DNA of 64,000 nt from positions 2,108,001-2,172,000 of the forward strand of contig NZ_CP019791.1 in assembly GCF_002007645.1 (NCBI RefSeq), in the 5' to 3' direction. The notes beneath the pieces are model-generated. The model was not told the DNA's origin and did not search any database. It saw nothing but the letters and a program-made list of their open reading frames with translations. Of the stretch, positions 41,570 through 49,593 are shown in pieces; the stretch's first letter is position 1; each line of letters starts with the position of its first letter. The position numbers were made by a program, and so were the translations under genes. Source of the stretch: Anaerohalosphaera lusitana (GTDB taxonomy: Bacteria > Planctomycetota > Phycisphaerae > Sedimentisphaerales > Anaerohalosphaeraceae).

Positions 41570-42205
41570 ATGAGCCGTAATAAACGCAGGGCACTCATTG
41601 GGATGGGTGTCCTGCTTGTTTTTGGGGTTTCCATGCTGGATCGGTGGGGCGGGGACGGGCTGCGGGAGGTTGTTACGCGGGGTCGGCCTGAGGGGGCGGA
41701 TGCGGAGAAATATCATCGTAAGTCCTTTGCTGTCAATGAGATAATTGACGGCGATACTGTGGATATCGATGTGCCTGACGGGAAGTGGCCGGACACGCGG
41801 GTGAGACTTTTGGGGGTTGATACGCCTGAGACGAAGAGCCCCAGGTACGGGGAGATGTATTACGGGCCGGAGGCGACGGAGTTTACGCGGCAACTCGTTG
41901 CCGGCAAAGAGGTTACGGTGATCATTGATACGGTTAGCGATGTGCGGGACCGGTACGGTCGGCTGTTGGCGTACCTGGAGCTGGAGGATGGGCGGGTGCT
42001 GAATGCGGAGTTGGTACGTAAAGGCTTTGCGTATGCGGACTTACGGTTTTCACACAGCCGGTATGAGGAGTACGAAAACCTCATGATAGAGGCGGTAAAA
42101 GAGGGTCACGGGTTGTGGGAGGAGGTGGAGCGGGATGAGCTTCCGCAGTGGCTGAGAAGGGAGTGGCCGGGGATATTGAAATTGCGTGAAAAGGCGGTAA
42201 AATGA
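41570..42205 (+). CDS. Staphylococcal nuclease-like (thermonuclease) protein, membrane-anchored or exported
   Basis: 211 residues. One N-terminal hydrophobic segment (ALIGMGVLLVFGVSML) precedes a nuclease domain. The catalytic residues are in DGDTVDIDV, RVRLLGVDTPETK (Arg and the Asp/Glu set) and DRYGRLLAYL. The fold ends with LVRKGFAYADL. It would cut nucleic acid outside the inner membrane in a calcium-dependent way. No clear Shine-Dalgarno close to the ATG. The coding strand is very G-rich, as in all plus-strand genes from here on. Confidence 0.85.
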   Translation: MSRNKRRALIGMGVLLVFGVSMLDRWGGDGLREVVTRGRPEGADAEKYHRKSFAVNEIIDGDTVDIDVPDGKWPDTRVRLLGVDTPETKSPRYGEMYYGPEATEFTRQLVAGKEVTVIIDTVSDVRDRYGRLLAYLELEDGRVLNAELVRKGFAYADLRFSHSRYEEYENLMIEAVKEGHGLWEEVERDELPQWLRREWPGILKLREKAVK

Positions 42206-42215
42206 GCCTGTAAGT

Positions 42216-42401
42216 GGGGTGAAGTGTGGGGTGAAATGCCTATAGATTAGCGGTGCATGGACACCTGGTAAATAAGACATTGGCTGAAATCGGCTGTTTT
42301 TGGGCGTTTTTCGGGGGTGAAAAGTTGGGCAAAAGTAGGGTAAAACTAAGAAGAAATGGGGTAAAAGTAAGCAAAGATGGGGTGAAAGTAGGGTGGAAAT
42401 A
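42216..42401 (+). repeat. Phased array of an 11-bp motif (GGGTRAAAGTA-like)
   Basis: Copies begin at 42315, 42327, 42338, 42359, 42380 and 42391, spaced 12, 11, 21, 21 and 11 bases, close to whole turns of DNA, so every copy faces the same side of the helix. Two weaker copies start at 42217 and 42229 (12 apart). The unit is not a multiple of three and no gene is present, so this is not coding repetition. Binding of a protein along one face is the simplest reading; the protein is unknown. Confidence 0.55.
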
Positions 42402-43040
42402 ACAGGCAGTATCCTACCTGTCAAGTAGGAGATCTTTGAGAGTAATTTCACCGCAGAGGGCACGAAGGAGCACGAAGAAAAGGTCTGGAGGGGTGTTTTG
42501 TTAATAATGATAATCATGATCAACACGGGATTGGGGTTTGGTATTTTTCGGCATGAAGTGTTTTGGAGTCGATGTATGTCTTTTTCTTTTTTAGTTTTTG
42601 GTTGTGGTGTTTGGGTGTGGTCGGCTTTGTGGGTTTTTGGCAGTTGGCTGCGCGGGGGCGGGTGTTCGGGATTGGTCATCCTGGGTTCTAAATTAAGAAC
42701 TGTGTAGATCGTAATTGTAGGACTGGGAGTGGTTGGGCGTTGATTGGGTGGGTCGATCGCTCGTGCTGGCGTTGGGCCGCGCAGAATTTAACAGCCGCGC
42801 CTCCGACGTACTGTCCGTTGGGTCCATTCTCGGCGAACTTTTTTCATTAATATTATGCGGCTGGTGTGTGCGGGGGATGGTCGGGGTGTTGGGACGTTGA
42901 GTTGGTTGGATGTTTTGTGATGATCTTTTGTTTGGGCTTGACCGTTTGGGGTGTGTCGGTGGATTTCAATCATGGGGCTGCAGAGCGTGCCCAGACATGA
43001 CACCAAGATGTAAATCATTGTTAAAAAAGCATTTACGAGC
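42402..43040. other. Gene-free, G-rich intergenic stretch
   Basis: No convincing gene on either strand. It holds an inverted repeat TCCTAC/GTAGGA (42412-42430), a stretch around 42450-42484 (ACCGCAGAGGGCACGAAGG) resembling GCAGAG-rich interspersed repeats seen in other bacteria (from memory), and six tandem NAT triplets at 42503-42520. Confidence 0.4.
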
Positions 43041-43068
43041 AATAAAAAGGTGTCTGACCCTTTTTATT
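43041..43068 (+). repeat. Perfect 10-bp inverted repeat hairpin
   Basis: AATAAAAAGG and CCTTTTTATT flank TGTCTGAC. It resembles a terminator in both directions. It lies 13 bases before the next gene start, so it may isolate that gene from upstream reading, or be a dispersed palindrome. Confidence 0.5.
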
Positions 43069-43081
43069 TACACGACGGAAT

Positions 43082-43336
43082 ATGGATTTAAGAAAAGATG
43101 TCAGTATTCAGAACGATAAGCTAGTCCGGCAATTAAAGCATTTTACAAGCAAACCGCAAAATGATGGTTTTTCGGAAAATCTTAAAAAGGTTGACTTTGA
43201 CGGCAAAGAGGCCTTGGAAGACTTGAAAACTGAATATCTAAATAAAGAAAGACCAATGGAGACAAAGGGTGATAAAGGAAAGGGGTCTGAAGATGCCAAA
43301 GCAGGCGAAGCTGCTCCTGACACAGGGCAGGAGTAA
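43082..43336 (+). CDS. Small hypothetical protein, charged
   Basis: 84 residues, strongly charged (Lys, Glu and Asp make up about 40%), with no hydrophobic segment and no recognised domain. The start has only a weak GGA. Its end overlaps the next gene's start by 44 bases in another frame, so the two are probably one operon. A real gene is likely but not certain. Confidence 0.45.
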   Translation: MDLRKDVSIQNDKLVRQLKHFTSKPQNDGFSENLKKVDFDGKEALEDLKTEYLNKERPMETKGDKGKGSEDAKAGEAAPDTGQE

Positions 43337-44219
43337 TCTGGACAGCGGTCGGCCCAATGCTGCGATAAAGCTGCTGCGTAAAGCTAAAGCCATGTGTGAG
43401 GATGACAAGGAGCTCATGGCGGAGATATATCTGGAGATGGCCAAGGTTTGCGAGTATGTTTCACGCGAGCACGAAGCAAGTGTGTTCTTTGTCAAGGCTT
43501 TGAGAGCAAGCTCAAAGATTCATGAAGAAGCGATCGGTTGGGTAAATCAGATTAAAATGGGGAGCAACAAGAAATTTGCCAAGGACCTCGATAAGCTGGT
43601 GAAGGTGAAAGAGGTAAGAAAGAAGCTGGCTGAAAGGGAAGAACAGCAGAAGGCCAGGAAGGCGGCAGTAAAGGAACAACCTAGTCAAGTGCCAAAAGTA
43701 GAAACAGAAGCTCGCAAGCAAACACCGCCAGCTTTACCCATGTCCGCAATTTCTGGTCAGCATGCTATTCTGACTCTTCTCGGTGGTGTCTTGTTGTCGA
43801 TTGGGGTTTTCCTGCCAATAATTGAAATGGGTGTGTTTAAATTATCTTATTTAGATTTCTGCATTGATGGTGAGGGCGAAGCTGTTGTTGAGGGATTAAT
43901 AGCGATAGCAATGGCGGGTGGCGCTATTGTTATTACAGTTTCAAAAGAGTGGGAGTTTTCCTGGATTCCGGGTGTCGGAGCCCTGGCTGTGGTGGCATAT
44001 CGATATTTTGATCTCTATACAGTTAAAAGGCAAATGCAAATGGATGCTATGAGCGATAGTGGGGGCGACTTTTTTAGCGAATTCGCGACTGGGATCGGAT
44101 CGCTTATGGCTGAATCTATTAGTGTAGGGATCGGTGGAATCATAATCGGTATTGGCGGCGTTTTGTTGTTGGCAGCTACTGCGACTTGTCCAAATTATAA
44201 GGCGAAATCGCGGCGATAG
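43293..44219 (+). CDS. Hypothetical membrane protein with N-terminal TPR-like and coiled-coil regions
   Basis: 308 residues from the ATG at 43293, with AGGGG upstream. Residues 1-75 look like two TPR-type helical hairpins (AKLLLTQGRSNLDSGRPNAAIKLLRKAKAM, ELMAEIYLEMAKVCEYVSREHEASVFFVKAL). A Lys/Glu coiled coil (about 90-130) follows, then four hydrophobic segments: about 165-185, 205-225, 228-240 and 280-300. No known family is recognised. Composition is more AT-rich than neighbouring genes. Confidence 0.6.
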   Translation: MPKQAKLLLTQGRSNLDSGRPNAAIKLLRKAKAMCEDDKELMAEIYLEMAKVCEYVSREHEASVFFVKALRASSKIHEEAIGWVNQIKMGSNKKFAKDLDKLVKVKEVRKKLAEREEQQKARKAAVKEQPSQVPKVETEARKQTPPALPMSAISGQHAILTLLGGVLLSIGVFLPIIEMGVFKLSYLDFCIDGEGEAVVEGLIAIAMAGGAIVITVSKEWEFSWIPGVGALAVVAYRYFDLYTVKRQMQMDAMSDSGGDFFSEFATGIGSLMAESISVGIGGIIIGIGGVLLLAATATCPNYKAKSRR

Positions 44220-44244
44220 ATTGGCGGCGAAAAGTATGACTTCG

Positions 44245-44285
44245 TTGAGTGTGTCACCTTTGCTGCGCTGCGGCAACACACTCAA
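44245..44285 (+). repeat. Hairpin with 10-bp perfect arms
   Basis: TTGAGTGTGT (44245-44254) and ACACACTCAA (44276-44285) enclose 21 bases. It lies 26 bases after the preceding stop. There is no T-run, so it is a weak terminator at best; it may protect the 3' end or be a repeat. Confidence 0.45.
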
Positions 44286-44382
44286 TGAAATAACACTTTT
44301 CTACCTTTTGCTTGTTTTGGGTGGTCAAGCTTTTTTGTGTCGTTTGAAATGGTCGGGCGGCTTTGCTGGTAGCGATGACTAT

Positions 44383-44546
44383 TAGAAGCGGTTTTAAAAC
44401 TCAGATTTATCTTTCGGCGGCCCTTTTTCCGCTCGGCTGCGTTGTGCAAAATCGGTAATAGAATAGCTATTGCCAATTTCACACGCCTTGGGGAGACAAA
44501 AAAATTGCTCGCCGGCAAGCCAAAAGCAGTTTTGAAACAGCTTCTA
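44383..44546. repeat. MITE-like element with 19-bp terminal inverted repeats
   Basis: TAGAAGCGGTTTTAAAACT at 44383-44401 matches the reverse complement of 44528-44546 at 17 of 19 positions. The 164-bp unit has no gene. Related sequence (TTTTGAAACAGCTTCTAG-like) occurs after tRNA-Arg at about 51163-51181 and in looser form at 12411-12433, suggesting a dispersed family. No target duplication was found. The whole 44220-44769 gap is otherwise gene-free. Confidence 0.45.
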
Positions 44547-44769
44547 GGAATGAGTCGCTTCGCGACGGCTGTTTTATGTTGGGTCAGCTTTAGGCGGATG
44601 ACAGCGAGGGGCGGCGGTCAATGGAGTGACAGGTTCGGCTTTTGGTGTTTTTGCGGGGTTGTTGGTGAAGTTGGTGGGGTTGATTGTCGAAATATGGTTG
44701 CGGCTTTTGTCGTTGGATATTTTGCTATGTTATCTTGACAATTTTTAAATTTTTTTGCAGGTGGTTAAA

Positions 44770-45231
44770 ATGGATGTTTTCAGTTCATTGTTTTCATTCA
44801 GTCCGATGGTAGTGGAGCAGTTGATGGGTGAGTTGAAGGAGAGTCTGCCGGAGGATGGGCTTTTTGTTGTAATCCGGGATGAGGACGGGAACTGGTGGAG
44901 CAGTGAGGAGAGCGAGAGCGGGGCCGTGAGTGAATTCGGCGGGGAGCTGGAGCTGCTTTGCGGGCGGATCGCGGACGGTTATGACCCGGTTGTGTGTGAA
45001 CTGGGCGATAAGATAGCGGCGGGAAGACAGTTGGAGGGTGAGGAGATTACGTGCGGGTATGTTTTTGTGATGGTGGATCGGGACCAGGTAGGCAGTGCGG
45101 AAGGTGTAAATTCGCTGATCGAGATGGTGCTGAACCAGATTTGCATGGGGGTGAGGCTGATCGAGAAGAACAATCGGCTGCACCATGACAGGCTCAAGCA
45201 GATGAGCGGGGGTAAGGCTGTGGGGGCTTGA
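44770..45231 (+). CDS. Conserved-looking hypothetical protein
   Basis: 153 residues from the ATG at 44770, with AGGTGG upstream. Soluble, acidic, with a central GLFVVIRDEDGNWWSSEESE strand region and a long C-terminal helix (SLIEMVLNQICMGVRLIEKNNRLHHDRLKQM). It has no membrane segment or metal motif that I can name. It lies ahead of the GH10-like gene but has a 200-base gap to it and a separate promoter there. No function assigned. Confidence 0.6.
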   Translation: MDVFSSLFSFSPMVVEQLMGELKESLPEDGLFVVIRDEDGNWWSSEESESGAVSEFGGELELLCGRIADGYDPVVCELGDKIAAGRQLEGEEITCGYVFVMVDRDQVGSAEGVNSLIEMVLNQICMGVRLIEKNNRLHHDRLKQMSGGKAVGA

Positions 45232-45334
45232 GGGTTGATTTGCGTCCTATAATGGGGTGAGTTTGGGGGCGATCGCTTTTTTTTGTGGAAAAATGGGCGG
45301 TATCGGTGCGCGCGGGAAGAAGCGGAGTTTGTTT

Positions 45335-45362
45335 TTGCAATTCTATACAAGGCCTGTATAAT
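45335..45362 (+). promoter_or_regulatory. Promoter with overlapping palindrome before the GH10-like operon
   Basis: TTGCAA at 45335-45340, 16 bases, TATAAT at 45357-45362. The palindrome TATACA-AGGCC-TGTATA (45344-45360) fills the spacer and overlaps the -10, a classic repressor position. The leader is about 65 bases. Confidence 0.55.
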
Positions 45363-45433
45363 CCATGTTTACCGAATTTATGTTGTTGTAAGCGGTCCGA
45401 GGACAGCTTTTTTAGTTATTTGCGGGGCAGCAA

Positions 45434-46906
45434 TTGAAATTTCTAGTTTACAGACGTGGTAAGGCGGCTAAAGATTTCGCGTTGAGCGGTGTTTATATGT
45501 TCGGGGTGGATTCGATACCTGTGCGGACATCGGTGCGGATCCGGTATAAGGACGGGGTGATAGACTGTCAGCGGAAGACGGACGAGACGGTTGGGATATC
45601 GCTTTTGTGGCCGGTGGACGGGTTCGGAAAGCTTATGCTTTCGACGACGCTGCTGCCTGAGCGGGAGCGCCCCTATATTCTGAACGTGGAGCTGGCGCGA
45701 GCGAAGCTGATGGAGATCACGCTGAAGCGGGAGGACTGGACGCTGCTGGAGGAGGATGAGACTTTTGCGGATCTGATGCGGGATGCGAGGCATCTGTTCG
45801 TAGAGGCGGTTCGGAACATACATGACGAGGCGAAGGCGGCGAGCCTGGCGGATGAGTCGCTGAAGAAGGCGCTGGTTTATGCGGAGAAGCTGGCGGAGAA
45901 GTATTCTGAGACGTTTCTGGCGGCGCGGTTCCGCAGCAGGGGGCTGGGCAGGCACAGTCTGGGGTGCAGGATCGATCCGGGGCTGATGGGGAACGAGGTG
46001 TACAGTGAGAAGCTTTTTGATATGTTCGGATTCGTGACGGTGCCGATATGCTGGCGTGAGATCGAGAAGGTGGAGGGGCATTACGATTTCAGTAAGCTGG
46101 ATCAGTGTATAATGGGGATGCGGGGCAAGAAGATGGCTGTGTGTGGGGGGCCTTTGGTGCGATTTGCGCCGGAGTATCTGCCGCAGTGGCTGATGGAGGG
46201 GGATTACAGTTTTGATGAGATCAGGGATGCGGCGTTCAAGTTTGTTACGAATATCGTAGGGCGGTACGTGAAGAAGGTGCATGCGTGGCGTGTGGTGAGC
46301 GGGATCAATGCGCTGAACTATTTCGGGTTCAAGTTCGATCAGATGATCGAGGTGACGCGGGCGCTGTGTCTGTCGGCGAAGGCTGCGGATAAGCACAGCC
46401 GGCGGATCGTGGACGTGCTGAATTTGTGGGGTGAGTATTATTCGCGTGAGAAGGATACGTCGCCGCCGATGGTGTATGCGGATACGCTGGTGCAGAGCGC
46501 GGTGAGTTTTGACGCGTTCGGGATCGAGATGAACTTCGGGAGCCCGGCGTCGGGGATGCATGTGCGGGATATGATGCAGATATCGTCGAAGCTGGACGAG
46601 TTTTCGATGATGGCGAAGCCGGTTCATGTGTGCAGCGTGAGTGTGCCGAGCGAGTATCACGAGAGCGACGAGCTGGCGGGGATATGGCACAGGAAGTGGG
46701 ATCAGGGGCTGCAGAGCAGGTGGGCGGAGCAGTTTTATAAGGCGGCGCTGGGCAGGTCGTTCGTGAGTACGGTGACGTGGGGTGATCTTGCGGATGCGGA
46801 CGGGACGATCGTGCCGACGGGTGGGCTGCTGGATGAGAAGATGGGGCCGAAGAAGATTTACAAGAGTGTGGGCAAGATACAGAAGCTTATAGGCAAGAAG
46901 AGCTGA
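45434..46906 (+). CDS. GH10-like (xylanase-fold) cytoplasmic protein, catalytic glutamates missing
   Basis: 490 residues from a TTG start with GGGG upstream. Residues 1-165 are a beta-rich N-terminal domain. Residues 170-470 follow the glycoside hydrolase 10 barrel: FGFVTVPICWREIEKVEGHYDFSKLD, then VHAWRVVSG where GH10 has WDVVNE, VHVCSVSVPS where GH10 has the ITELD nucleophile, and GLLDEKMGPKKIYKSVGKI near the end. Both catalytic Glu positions are replaced (about residues 290 and 401). There is no signal peptide. Similar proteins recur in Planctomycetes (from memory). It is probably a binding or structural protein, not a xylanase. The next gene starts 9 bases later. Confidence 0.75.
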   Translation: MKFLVYRRGKAAKDFALSGVYMFGVDSIPVRTSVRIRYKDGVIDCQRKTDETVGISLLWPVDGFGKLMLSTTLLPERERPYILNVELARAKLMEITLKREDWTLLEEDETFADLMRDARHLFVEAVRNIHDEAKAASLADESLKKALVYAEKLAEKYSETFLAARFRSRGLGRHSLGCRIDPGLMGNEVYSEKLFDMFGFVTVPICWREIEKVEGHYDFSKLDQCIMGMRGKKMAVCGGPLVRFAPEYLPQWLMEGDYSFDEIRDAAFKFVTNIVGRYVKKVHAWRVVSGINALNYFGFKFDQMIEVTRALCLSAKAADKHSRRIVDVLNLWGEYYSREKDTSPPMVYADTLVQSAVSFDAFGIEMNFGSPASGMHVRDMMQISSKLDEFSMMAKPVHVCSVSVPSEYHESDELAGIWHRKWDQGLQSRWAEQFYKAALGRSFVSTVTWGDLADADGTIVPTGGLLDEKMGPKKIYKSVGKIQKLIGKKS

Positions 46907-46915
46907 GGGGGGCGT

Positions 46916-47263
46916 ATGGAGGCGTTTGACGAGGGAGTTGGGAGTGGTGAGCAAAGGCGGAAGCTGCTGGCGGCGTGTGTCGTCGGGGCGGTGCTTGGCG
47001 GACTGTTTTTTGCGCAGTGCGTGATAGTTGCGGGTGGGGGGACGCCTGTTGTGGAGGACAGGATCGATGTGAATGCTGCTGATGCGGAGAGCCTGGTGAG
47101 GCTGCCGGGGATCGGACCGAGCAAGGCGGAGGCGATAGTGGAGTATCGTGAGGAGGCGAGGAAGTTTGAACGCGTGGAGGATATGGAGGATGTGAAGGGG
47201 ATAGGGCCGAAGACGGTCGAGAAGCTGCGGCCGTTTTTGCGATTTGATGAGAATGCAAATTAG
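46916..47263 (+). CDS. ComEA-like helix-hairpin-helix protein
   Basis: 115 residues. A membrane segment (about 17-38) is followed by two HhH motifs: VNAADAESLVRLPGIGPSKAEAIVEYR and VEDMEDVKGIGPKTVEKLRPFL. This is the layout of ComEA, which binds DNA at the cell surface during uptake. No comEC is nearby. It is co-transcribed with the GH10-like gene. Confidence 0.85.
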   Translation: MEAFDEGVGSGEQRRKLLAACVVGAVLGGLFFAQCVIVAGGGTPVVEDRIDVNAADAESLVRLPGIGPSKAEAIVEYREEARKFERVEDMEDVKGIGPKTVEKLRPFLRFDENAN

Positions 47264-47290
47264 AAATATGATTGGCGGAGCTGATCTTTA

Positions 47291-47782
47291 ATGGCTGACT
47301 GGGAAATTAAGAAGCCTTTGGGCAAGTGCGTTTGTGACGACCAGGAGTTTGAGGTCGGGCAGGAGTATTTTTCTGCGCTGCTGGAGACTGAGGAAGGTTT
47401 TGAGAGGCGTGATTATTGTGTGGAATGCTGGGAGCGGGATCGGCCGGACGCGTACTGTTTCTGGAAGACGCGGATGGCGGATGAGAAGGATAAGAACAAG
47501 AAGATATTCATCGATGATGAGATGCTGATGGCCTTTTTCGAGAGGCTGGGCGAGGAGACCGAGCAGGAGAAGCTCAATTTCCGGTTCGTGCTGACGCTGA
47601 TACTGATGCAGAAAAGGAAGCTGAAATATCAGAGCGATGCTGTCGTCGACGGGCAGGAGGTTTGGTATATGAAGGTTGCGGGGCAGGGGAGGACGGTTAA
47701 GGTTGTCAATCCGCATCTGTCGGAGGACCAGATAGAGGAGCTTTCCGGGCAGATGGGGCAGATATTGCAGGTCGATCTATAA
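47291..47782 (+). CDS. Hypothetical protein with putative zinc-binding cysteines
   Basis: 163 residues from the ATG with GGAG upstream. The N-terminal third has CVC (residues 13-15) and CVEC (about 43-46), a plausible zinc site, within GKCVCDDQEFEVGQEYFSAL. The rest is charged, with a helical middle. Its place in the operon after comEA-like suggests co-expression only. No family name is recognised. Confidence 0.65.
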   Translation: MADWEIKKPLGKCVCDDQEFEVGQEYFSALLETEEGFERRDYCVECWERDRPDAYCFWKTRMADEKDKNKKIFIDDEMLMAFFERLGEETEQEKLNFRFVLTLILMQKRKLKYQSDAVVDGQEVWYMKVAGQGRTVKVVNPHLSEDQIEELSGQMGQILQVDL

Positions 47783-47795
47783 GAAGGGGGATTTT

Positions 47796-48638
47796 ATGCT
47801 GCGTACAATTTTGAATGTGATGCTGGTTGTGACGCTTTTGGGGGTTGTGGGATGTCCGCCGCCTGTGGAGGTGGAAGAGCCGTTGATGGAGTGCGAGCGT
47901 GATATGACGGTGGGTCGGCTTGTGGAGGTGTTGGATGCGCAGCGTGAGAATGCGGCGGCGTTGAAGGCGCGCGGGAGATTGAGTATCCGCTGGGTCGAGG
48001 AGGGGAAGATAAAGGAGGAGACGCCCGATGTGCAGGTCCGTTTTGTGCCGGAGAGCAAGCTGTTTCTGGACGGGCGGATACTTGGGCAGGAGGTGATCAG
48101 GCTCGGGACGAATGATGAGGAGTTCTGGCTGAGGATGAAGCCTGACGAGATCAGTATGTATCAGTGGGGGCGGTGGGAGGATGCCGCGAAGTGTCCGGGT
48201 CAGCAGCTTCTTAATCCGCACAATCTGCTGGAGGCGCTGGGGATGGTGCGGGTTGATGACGGGTATGACCTGACGATACGAGCGGGGGAGTATGTTTTGA
48301 CGGAGGTCGATGCGAGCGGGGGGTTTGCTAAGCGGGTTTATGTCGGCTGTGCGGATTACCTGGTGCGGAAGATCGAATATTACGGGGAGGACGGCAGGGT
48401 TGATGTCGTGATCGAGCTGGAGGAATACGAAGAGGTCGGCGAGGGGCATTTTGTGCCGACGCGGATCGGTATCATCAATCACGGTAAGAACAGCAGCAAG
48501 GCAGAGTTTATGCTGAGCAGCGTGGGGGTGTATGAAGATATAAAGCCCAAGGCTTTTGTGAGACCTGAGCCTGAGGGGATTAAGAATGTTTACAGGTTGA
48601 ATGAGAATTGTGAATTTGTCCGACAGACAAGAGAATAG
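47796..48638 (+). CDS. Lipoprotein with outer-membrane lipoprotein carrier-like beta fold
   Basis: 280 residues, with a lipobox LLGVVGC and the Cys at residue 20, followed by a Pro/Glu-rich linker. The mature part alternates short beta strands (LKARGRLSIRW, VQVRFVPESKLFLDGR, EFWLRMKPDEISMYQWG, KIEYYGEDG) in the manner of LolA/LolB-like domains. It would sit in the outer membrane or periplasm. RBS AAGGGGG is strong. The methyltransferase gene starts 10 bases after its stop. Confidence 0.7.
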   Translation: MLRTILNVMLVVTLLGVVGCPPPVEVEEPLMECERDMTVGRLVEVLDAQRENAAALKARGRLSIRWVEEGKIKEETPDVQVRFVPESKLFLDGRILGQEVIRLGTNDEEFWLRMKPDEISMYQWGRWEDAAKCPGQQLLNPHNLLEALGMVRVDDGYDLTIRAGEYVLTEVDASGGFAKRVYVGCADYLVRKIEYYGEDGRVDVVIELEEYEEVGEGHFVPTRIGIINHGKNSSKAEFMLSSVGVYEDIKPKAFVRPEPEGIKNVYRLNENCEFVRQTRE

Positions 48639-48648
48639 GAAGGAATTT

Positions 48649-49557
48649 ATGTCTGAGAGGAAACTACTCGAACGAATTAACGAAGGCGTATTCTTCATCG
48701 ACGGCGCGATGGGCACCGAGCTTATGGCCAGGGGCGCGAAGATGGGCGAGTGCAACGACCATCTGAACGTGACCGAGGAGGGCAGCGCGATAGTTAAGGC
48801 TGTGCATGCTTCATACCTGGCTGCGGGCAGTGATGCGGTGATAACGAATACATTCGGCGCGAATGCGATCACGCTGAAGCGGCACGGATATGCGGATCTG
48901 GCTGGGAAGATCAGCGAGGCGGGGGCGAAGATCGCTCGCGAGGCGGCGGATGCTGCTGGGGGGGATAGGTTTGTGTTCGGTGATATCGGGCCCTGCGGGG
49001 ATTTTCTGGAGCCGTTGGGGATGCTCAAGCGTGATGAGCTGCTGGCTGCGTTTCGTGAGCAGGCGAAGGGGCTTGCCGACGGCGGGGCGGATGCGATAAT
49101 AATCGAGACGATGACGGCGGTCGAAGAGATCGAGGTAGCGGTCGAGGCTGCGAAGTCGGTGTGTGATCTGCCGGTGTTCGCGAGTCTGGCGTATGATCCG
49201 GCGGGCGAGGAGTACCGGACGATGATGGGTATCGATGCGGCAGCGGCTGTGGATCGGCTCGGCAATACGGGTGTCAGCGGTATCGGGTTCAACTGCGGTA
49301 CGCTTGATATGGAAGGCTATGTCGGGCTGGCGAAGGCGTATGCTGATGCGATCGGGGACAAGGGTCTGGTACTGCTAGCAGAGCCGAACGCGGGCAAGCC
49401 TGAGCTGGTGGAGGATAAGGCGATCTATTCGCTTTCGCCTGATGATTTCGCGGCGGCTGGTGAGAAGATAAAAGCTGTCGGTGCGGGTATCATGGGCGGG
49501 TGCTGCGGTACGTCGCCTGCGCATATCGAGGCGCTTGTCAAAAAGCTGCGGGGATGA
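48649..49557 (+). CDS. Homocysteine S-methyltransferase-family protein (BHMT/MetH N-domain type)
   Basis: 302 residues from the ATG at 48649, with AGGAAGG upstream. The zinc ligands are Cys in GFNCG and the CysCys pair in MGGCCGTSP. DGAMGTELMARG and NTFGANAITLKRHGY are signatures of the homocysteine-binding barrel. It is the size of the stand-alone MetH N-terminal domain or of BHMT. The methyl donor is uncertain; a corrinoid partner domain is not in the window. Confidence 0.88.
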   Translation: MSERKLLERINEGVFFIDGAMGTELMARGAKMGECNDHLNVTEEGSAIVKAVHASYLAAGSDAVITNTFGANAITLKRHGYADLAGKISEAGAKIAREAADAAGGDRFVFGDIGPCGDFLEPLGMLKRDELLAAFREQAKGLADGGADAIIIETMTAVEEIEVAVEAAKSVCDLPVFASLAYDPAGEEYRTMMGIDAAAAVDRLGNTGVSGIGFNCGTLDMEGYVGLAKAYADAIGDKGLVLLAEPNAGKPELVEDKAIYSLSPDDFAAAGEKIKAVGAGIMGGCCGTSPAHIEALVKKLRG

Positions 49558-49593
49558 GTCTTCCGCGGTGAGCGTGACAATTGAGTGTTGAAA

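Noticed and set aside
42498-42707. Plus-strand frame encoding a Trp/Gly/Cys-rich 69-residue peptide
   Set aside because: It starts inside a low-complexity AT tract, has no ribosome-binding site and its composition reflects G-rich non-coding DNA.
42788-43042. 84-codon minus-strand frame
   Set aside because: No ribosome-binding site, no recognisable domain, and it spans hairpin and repeat-like sequence.
45443-46954. 503-codon minus-strand frame opposite the GH10-like gene
   Set aside because: Its Arg/His/Leu-rich composition comes from reading a G-rich gene backwards.
47706-49292. 528-codon minus-strand frame
   Set aside because: Opposite the lipoprotein and homocysteine methyltransferase genes, both of which have proper starts and motifs.
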